This document shows positions 16,622 through 20,068 of a stretch of DNA of 20,068 bases, in pieces. The stretch comes from CAZTLI01 sp964614375 (GTDB lineage Bacteria > Chloroflexota > Anaerolineae > Aggregatilineales > Phototrophicaceae). The notes below the pieces were generated by a model. The model had not been told where the DNA came from. It did no database searches and saw nothing but the letters and a program-made list of their open reading frames with translations. The position numbers and the translations under genes are program-made. The stretch is from contig CAZTLI010000041.1 of the NCBI GenBank assembly GCA_964614375.1, forward strand, positions 1-20,068, given 5' to 3'. Every line of letters begins with the position of its first letter. Positions within the stretch are counted from its first letter, which is position 1.

Positions 16622-17095
16622 ATGAGCCAATCGCGACCTACTCAATCCACACAATCCCGTTCTCGACTCGCCGATACCGCCCGGTCAGAACGAATGCCAT
16701 CCGACCATCTGGGCTTACTCGTTGCGTCACTCCTGCTGGCAGGTATTGGTTGGCTTGGGTTGTATACCCTCGTGACCACGCGCCTGCCCCGCATCGCGCC
16801 GGAATTGTGGTTGTTTATGCTGCTGCTGCATCTGGCGGTGACCGGAACCGTTTTGCCTATCGTCCGCTATCTCAACGTGCGCCTGACATCCATCCATGCC
16901 GATTTGCCTGCAAGTGGCGTGATTGTCCGTCAGAGTGTATGGGTTGGATTGTATGTGGTGACGTGTGCATGGTTGCAAATCCCGCGTGTGCTTTCGCCGA
17001 TTATCGCATTTTTCCTCGCGCTGGTATTTATAGTGCTGGAATTATTTCTCCGTTCGCGTGAACGTCGTAGTGATGATGACGAGGATGATGGTTAA
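16622..17095 (+). CDS. Small four-helix membrane protein of unknown function
   Basis: This 157-residue protein has a polar, Ser/Arg-rich N-terminal tail (1-28), four hydrophobic segments (about 30-51, 60-82, 101-118 and 121-143) and a very acidic C-terminus (SDDDEDDG) after an arginine cluster. The even number of segments and the charged ends suggest that both termini face the cytoplasm. I do not recognise the family. The antiporter gene follows 165 nt later on the same strand with its own promoter candidate. A functional tie to the antiporter is possible but rests only on position. The reading frame is supported by its membrane pattern and by the extended -10 box placed exactly upstream of the ATG. 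Confidence 0.75.
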   Translation: MSQSRPTQSTQSRSRLADTARSERMPSDHLGLLVASLLLAGIGWLGLYTLVTTRLPRIAPELWLFMLLLHLAVTGTVLPIVRYLNVRLTSIHADLPASGVIVRQSVWVGLYVVTCAWLQIPRVLSPIIAFFLALVFIVLELFLRSRERRSDDDEDDG

Positions 17096-17154
17096 ACTGG
17101 CCCGATGTGGACGTGGTAGCCTATCATCTGTTCGATATATCGTACCGATTGCCC

Positions 17155-17183
17155 TTCAACACCACACTTTCCAATGTTATAAT
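17155..17183 (+). promoter_or_regulatory. Promoter of the antiporter/PII-like operon
   Basis: TTCAAC (17155-17160), 17-nt spacer, TATAAT (17178-17183) preceded by TGT, a perfect extended -10. Transcription would begin near 17190, about 70 nt before the GTG start at 17260. Confidence 0.6.
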
Positions 17184-17196
17184 CGCGCAAATCTGA

Positions 17197-17227
17197 GGGC
17201 AAAGCCAACTATAGACTTTGCCCTTTT
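17197..17227 (+). terminator. Terminator-like hairpin in the antiporter leader (attenuator or upstream terminator)
   Basis: An 8-bp perfect stem GGGCAAAG/CTTTGCCC (17197-17204 with 17216-17223) encloses an 11-nt loop and is followed by TTTTCGTTAT. It has the form of an intrinsic terminator. It lies after the promoter at 17155-17183 and before the antiporter start, so it could attenuate the operon or end a very short RNA. It could also simply terminate the upstream 4-TM gene, which stops 101 nt earlier. Confidence 0.65.
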
Positions 17228-17259
17228 CGTTATCTAACACAGATGAAAGTGAATCTACT

Positions 17260-18684
17260 GTGAAACTTAAACTACAGGATGGTTCCATCGGACGTATTGT
17301 TCGTTATATCCCGCAGATGCGTTTCCATCGGCTGTTGTTTATTGGACTGCTTGTGGTCGCTTTGGTGGGTATTCCCGGCGTGAGGGCCAGCGACTCGACA
17401 GCCGCTGCGGGGGCTGGTTCAACAAGTCCGGTCGTTGCCCTGTTTCTCGCGCTGAGTATCGTCATTCTGGCGTCGCGTGTGGCGGGGTCCGCCTCGCGCA
17501 AACTCGGTCAACCCCGGGTCCTGGGCGAGTTGATTGTCGGCGTTATTCTGGGGCCGTCACTGCTCAACATGCTGCATTGGGGCGTCTTTGGCGGTGTCGA
17601 ACTCGAAGCAACGATTAAAGAACTGGCGGAACTCGGTGTGCTGCTCCTCATGTTCAACATCGGCCTTGAAGTCCATCTGGATGAATTGGCAAAAGTCGGG
17701 TTGGTCGCCATCGCGGGCGGAGTCGCGGGCGTCCTCGTGCCTGTAGTATTGGGCGCGCTGGTCGTAATGGCGTTCGGGTTTGATTGGCAGGTGGCATTAT
17801 TTGCTGGCGTCACCCTCGCCGCGACCTCCGTCAGTATCTCCGCACAGGTGCTGCTTGAGTTAGGCGTCTTACGCACCAAAGTGGGCAATGCGTTGTTGGC
17901 AACAGCCCTCATCGACGATGTGCTGGCGATTATCGCCGTTTCGCTCACCCTCGCGATTACCGTGTCCGATACCGGCGCAGATTTAGGGTCGCTCATCATC
18001 ATTGTGCTGCGGATGGCAGTCTATATGGTGGTGGCATTCCTCGTCGCGTGGTATATCGTGCCACGCTTTATCAACTGGGTTCGCAAGCAGCCCGAACTCT
18101 CGCAATTTTATGGCGCAGCCACATTCGCGCTCATTCTGGCGCTGTTCTATGGTTGGTCATCCGAAGCGCTGGGGGGCGTAGCCGCGATTACAGGCGCGTT
18201 TATCGCCGGTGTGGGGCTAACCCGCGTACCCGATCGAGAAACCCGCCGCGAAATCAACACCGCCATCTCGAACATTTCCTACGTGTTTCTCGTGCCCATA
18301 TTCTTCGTCAGTGTCGGTCTGGAGACCGACCTCAGCAGCTTCCCCTGGGCAGAAGCCCTGCCATTTGCCATTGTGCTGCTGATAGCCGCCGTACTTTCAA
18401 AAGTCGTGGGCTGTGGCGTCGGCGCGCGATTAACCGGGTTCAACAACCGTGAGTCATTGCAATTGGGCGTCTGTATGGTCTCTCGCGGCGAAGTCGGCCT
18501 GATTATCGCCTCACTCGGTTTGACCAGCGGCGTGCTGACGGCAGATGGTCAATTATTTTCGGTCTTGTTTCTGGTAATATTACTGACAACCGTCATGACA
18601 CCGCCTTTGGTGCGATTGGTGTTCACAGAAACAGACACAGATAACGCTCAAGAGCCGGCGACAGCCGCATCAACAGGAGATTGA
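17260..18684 (+). CDS. CPA2-family cation:proton antiporter
   Basis: The protein has 474 residues from the GTG at 17260; residue numbers here count from that codon. It exchanges protons for Na+ or K+ across the cytoplasmic membrane. Family marks are GELIVGVILGPSLL (89-102), LMFNIGLEVHLDEL (130-143), the ATSVSISAQ unwound helix (188-196), the paired aspartates D219-D220 in LIDDVLA (typical of electrogenic CPA2 exchangers), FVSVGLETDL (349-358) and SRGEVGLI (408-415). About twelve to thirteen membrane segments fit. No C-terminal RCK/TrkA domain is present; the tail is short and polar, so control may come from the PII-like protein encoded 1 nt downstream. An ATG at 17317 is an alternative start; it would give an N-terminus resembling a signal peptide that ends GVRA-SD. 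A TTG at 17218 lies inside the leader hairpin and is rejected. Confidence 0.92.
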   Translation: MKLKLQDGSIGRIVRYIPQMRFHRLLFIGLLVVALVGIPGVRASDSTAAAGAGSTSPVVALFLALSIVILASRVAGSASRKLGQPRVLGELIVGVILGPSLLNMLHWGVFGGVELEATIKELAELGVLLLMFNIGLEVHLDELAKVGLVAIAGGVAGVLVPVVLGALVVMAFGFDWQVALFAGVTLAATSVSISAQVLLELGVLRTKVGNALLATALIDDVLAIIAVSLTLAITVSDTGADLGSLIIIVLRMAVYMVVAFLVAWYIVPRFINWVRKQPELSQFYGAATFALILALFYGWSSEALGGVAAITGAFIAGVGLTRVPDRETRREINTAISNISYVFLVPIFFVSVGLETDLSSFPWAEALPFAIVLLIAAVLSKVVGCGVGARLTGFNNRESLQLGVCMVSRGEVGLIIASLGLTSGVLTADGQLFSVLFLVILLTTVMTPPLVRLVFTETDTDNAQEPATAASTGD

Positions 18685-18685
18685 C

Positions 18686-19087
18686 ATGGGCATGAAATTA
18701 TTGATCTTAATCACCTCGAAAATCGAAGACAGCCTCGAAATCGGTATGGCGTGGGAAAACGCCGGCGCCCCCGGCGTGACGGTCGTGCAGAGTCACGGCC
18801 TCTATGACCTCAGCGAAAAAACCAAACGCGGCACAGTCGAACTCCCGCGGCACGTCTCGTCAATGGCGGGGGCAATGGCGCACGTCATCCGGCAGATGGA
18901 ATTCAACAATCACACAATTCTGTCCGTCGTGCCCGAAGCTAAGGTTGATGAACTGGTGAAAATCGCTACCGACCAATTGGGTGATTTAAATCAACCCGAC
19001 AGCGGCATTATCATGGTCATCGACCTCGAACAGGCCATAGGCGTGCGCGTACCCGGCGCAGGCAAAGACCGGCATTCCGATGACTAA
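18686..19087 (+). CDS. PII-like (GlnB-fold) regulatory protein, probable antiporter partner
   Basis: This 133-residue protein shows the ferredoxin-like PII layout: strand KLLILITS (4-11), helix 13-27, strand GVTVVQSHGL (30-39, compare GMTVTEVKGF of GlnB), a long T-loop-like stretch (40-75), strand TILSVVPEA (77-85), a helix (86-99) and the last strand SGIIMVIDLEQAIGVR (106-121, compare DGKIFVFDVARVIRIR). On this alignment the ATP-contacting K90 and R101 of GlnB become I108 and G119, while R103 is kept as R121. The T-loop tyrosine that is uridylylated in GlnB is not evident. It is therefore not a canonical nitrogen PII. AGGAG lies 6 nt before the ATG. The start is 1 nt after the antiporter stop, so the two are cotranscribed and probably act together, much as SbtB does with SbtA. 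The ligand is unknown. Confidence 0.75.
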   Translation: MGMKLLILITSKIEDSLEIGMAWENAGAPGVTVVQSHGLYDLSEKTKRGTVELPRHVSSMAGAMAHVIRQMEFNNHTILSVVPEAKVDELVKIATDQLGDLNQPDSGIIMVIDLEQAIGVRVPGAGKDRHSDD

Positions 19088-19093
19088 TCGGGG

Positions 19094-19122
19094 TTGAATC
19101 GCGTCCCCAATACCGCTATAAT
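19094..19122 (+). promoter_or_regulatory. Promoter of tRNA-Gln
   Basis: TTGAAT (19094-19099), 17-nt spacer, TATAAT (19117-19122). The start would fall near 19129, 6 nt before the mature tRNA. It is the closest match to the sigma-70 consensus in the window, as expected for a stable RNA. Confidence 0.8.
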
Positions 19123-19134
19123 GACCGCAAAGTT

Positions 19135-19206
19135 TGGGGAGTCGCCAAGCGGTAAGGCACCGGACTTTGGATCCGGCATTCGTAGGTTCGAATCCTACCT
19201 CCCCAG
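19135..19206 (+). tRNA. tRNA-Gln (anticodon UUG)
   Basis: 72 nt with a full cloverleaf: acceptor TGGGGAG/CTCCCCA, D-stem GCC/GGC, anticodon stem CCGGA/TCCGG with loop CTTTGGA (anticodon TTG at 19167-19169), and T-arm GTAGG-TTCGAAT-CCTAC. The U1-A72 pair and discriminator G73 are identity features of tRNA-Gln. The CCA end is not encoded (CTA follows), so it must be added by tRNA nucleotidyltransferase. Confidence 0.97.
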
Positions 19207-19211
19207 CTAAT

Positions 19212-19247
19212 AGCGCCCTGCTTGTATGTGGGGTGTTTTATTTTATA
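19212..19247 (+). terminator. Probable terminator of tRNA-Gln
   Basis: A stem of about 7 bp with two G-U pairs (AGCGCCC at 19212-19218 with GGGTGTT at 19231-19237) is followed by a T-rich run, TTTTATTTTAT. The stem is weak but well placed just after the tRNA. Confidence 0.45.
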
Positions 19248-19263
19248 GCTGTTCGTCATCCTA

Positions 19264-19291
19264 TTGACACGCAAAGGGAAATTTTGATACG
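19264..19291 (+). promoter_or_regulatory. Candidate promoter of the ArsR-family gene
   Basis: Perfect TTGACA (19264-19269), 16-nt spacer, weak -10 GATACG (19286-19291), about 31 nt before the ATG. A weak -10 is common where a regulator controls its own gene. I could not find a clear 12-2-12 type palindrome for the protein. Confidence 0.4.
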
Positions 19292-19322
19292 GTTGAAGCA
19301 CACGACCCATTAGGACAATCGT

Positions 19323-19649
19323 ATGACAAAGGCCTCGTTGTCTTCATCACCCCAACTTGATGTGTTGACCCTTGATGATGCACGGCAAATTGCTCGCTTC
19401 TTTCAAGTTCTAGCAGACCCAACGCGCGTGCGTCTGGTTAAAGCCCTGGCAGATGGGGAGTGGTGTGTGTCGGATTTGACACAGGCTCTGGGGATGGATC
19501 AACCGGCGGTCTCGCACCAACTGAAATATCTGCGCGAATTAGGTCTCGTCAACTGGACGAAGCGCGGGCGGCATGTCTACTACACACTCGACGATATCCA
19601 CCTGCGGACGATGCTCATGAGCAGTGTCGAACATCTGGCGTGCGGCTAA
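19323..19649 (+). CDS. ArsR/SmtB-family metal-responsive transcriptional repressor
   Basis: This 108-residue winged-helix protein closely follows SmtB/ZiaR: VLADPTRVRLVKAL (29-42), EWCVSDLTQALGMDQPAVSH (46-65) and GRHVYYTLDD (82-91). Members repress efflux or sequestration genes until they bind metal. Aligned with SmtB, the alpha-5 zinc ligands D104, H106 and H117 are D91, H93 and H104, while E120 is replaced by C107. C48 fits the single alpha-3 cysteine of SmtB (C61); the full CxC arsenic/cadmium motif of ArsR/CadC is absent. A Zn(II)-type or similar sensor is the best guess. AGGA lies 7 nt before the ATG. No transporter or metallothionein gene is adjacent; the downstream gene is a converging kinase 24 nt away, so the regulon must lie elsewhere or be autoregulatory only. 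Confidence 0.88.
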   Translation: MTKASLSSSPQLDVLTLDDARQIARFFQVLADPTRVRLVKALADGEWCVSDLTQALGMDQPAVSHQLKYLRELGLVNWTKRGRHVYYTLDDIHLRTMLMSSVEHLACG

Positions 19650-19673
19650 GACACGACCCACATATCCGACAAT

Positions 19674-20068
19674 TTAACGATGCGATACTTTCTCGCGCTG
19701 CTGCTGACGCTGACGACGGCGCGCGGCGGTTTCGCGCAAGCGAGTCGCCATCGTGCGCCGTTGACGCACCGGACGCTCACCTTCGTCATCGAGTTCGAGT
19801 GGTTTAATCTGCACCTTGCCTAAAATCGGCAGTTTGACTGTGAAGGTTGAGCCTTTGCCAAAAACGCTATCCGCTTCGATTGTGCCGCCATGGGCGTCCA
19901 CAATCCACTGCGCGATAGACAACCCCAACCCCGAACCACCCTGCGTGCTATTGTGACTGCGCGACGTATCCGCCTGATAAAAGCGATCAAAAATGTGTTC
20001 CAGATCGACGCGCTTCATACCAATGCCTGTATCACGCACATAGACCACCGCCCAACCCCCACGCGGTT
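19674..20068 (-). CDS. Sensor histidine kinase, C-terminal fragment (rest beyond the window)
   Basis: The frame is open to the right edge, so only the last 131 residues are visible. They hold the end of a HATPase_c domain: G1 box VRDTGIGM, F-box IFDRFYQAD, G2 box GGSGLGLSIA and the closing DAHGGTIEADSVFGKGSTFTV. The phospho-acceptor histidine and the sensor part lie outside. The motif set (DTGIGM, FYQAD, GGSGLGLSI) is that of classic EnvZ/PhoR-type kinases and differs from the two GAF kinases in the window. After the ATPase fold is an unusual charged tail of about 50 residues, acidic first (ELDDEGE) and then strongly basic and Gln/Arg rich. A GTG at 20048 within the domain is not the true start. 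The gene converges on the ArsR-family gene with a 24-nt gap. Confidence 0.9.
   Translation of the reverse strand, partial: PRGGWAVVYVRDTGIGMKRVDLEHIFDRFYQADTSRSHNSTQGGSGLGLSIAQWIVDAHGGTIEADSVFGKGSTFTVKLPILGKVQIKPLELDDEGERPVRQRRTMATRLRETAARRRQRQQQREKVSHR

Noticed and set aside
17190..17259. Fluoride, Na+ or Li+ riboswitch in the antiporter leader
   Set aside because: Only one short hairpin is present; the conserved cores of those riboswitches, as I know them, are not visible.
17508..18002. 164-codon minus-strand frame antisense to the antiporter
   Set aside because: Ser/Thr/Pro/Asn-rich translation typical of the complement of a GC-richer membrane gene; the sense strand has full family motifs.
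18048..18452. Plus-strand 134-codon frame inside the antiporter gene
   Set aside because: Out-of-frame shadow; Arg/His-rich translation with no motif.
1..20068. CRISPR array, insertion sequence or prophage genes
   Set aside because: No regularly spaced repeats, transposase, integrase or phage structural genes were seen.

Overview
The window comes from a bacterial chromosome of roughly 50% GC. The best guess is a Chloroflexota (Anaerolineae-like) genome. The pointers are very large histidine kinases built from strings of GAF domains, a winged-helix/BTAD regulator, a small secreted protein with an LPCWAGI-type motif, and loosely packed genes. No 16S rRNA or other phylogenetic marker is present, so the taxonomy is inference. 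No mobile element, CRISPR array, phage gene or rRNA was seen.

Left part (1-3600, minus strand): a signalling operon read right to left. It has a likely promoter near 3564-3592, two single-domain CheY-like receivers (3482-3120 and 3110-2691), then a soluble protein with at least five GAF-like domains. That protein runs off the left edge, so its output domain is not visible. A divergent gene (3917-4408) encodes a cytoplasmic cyclophilin-type peptidyl-prolyl isomerase. It ends at a hairpin terminator shared with the converging kinase gene.

Centre (4486-12478, minus strand): two tandem, related membrane histidine kinases of about 1143 and 1475 residues. Each has an N-terminal multi-pass membrane region, three or five GAF domains, a PAS domain, a HisKA domain and a HATPase domain. 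An O-antigen ligase-like (Wzy_C) membrane protein follows at 12828-14183 on the same strand. Two AT-rich intergenic stretches (12479-12827 and 14184-14606) flank it.

Right part (14607-20068): a plus-strand regulator joins a STAND-like ATPase remnant, whose P-loop has decayed, to a winged helix and a BTAD domain. It converges, with overlapping stop codons, on a small exported protein of unknown function. That gene is divergent from a four-helix membrane protein, and both have -10 boxes so close to their ATGs that the mRNAs look leaderless. Next come a CPA2-type cation:proton antiporter and, one base later, a PII-like protein that probably regulates it. The antiporter leader holds a promoter followed by a terminator-like hairpin. 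Then come tRNA-Gln(UUG) with a near-consensus promoter, an SmtB-like ArsR-family metal sensor, and the C-terminal end of another histidine kinase that runs off the right edge.

The most interesting items are the antiporter/PII-like pair with its attenuator-like leader, the BTAD regulator with a dead P-loop, the ArsR protein with an altered alpha-5 metal site, and the density of GAF-array kinases with no recognisable DNA-binding response regulator beside them.
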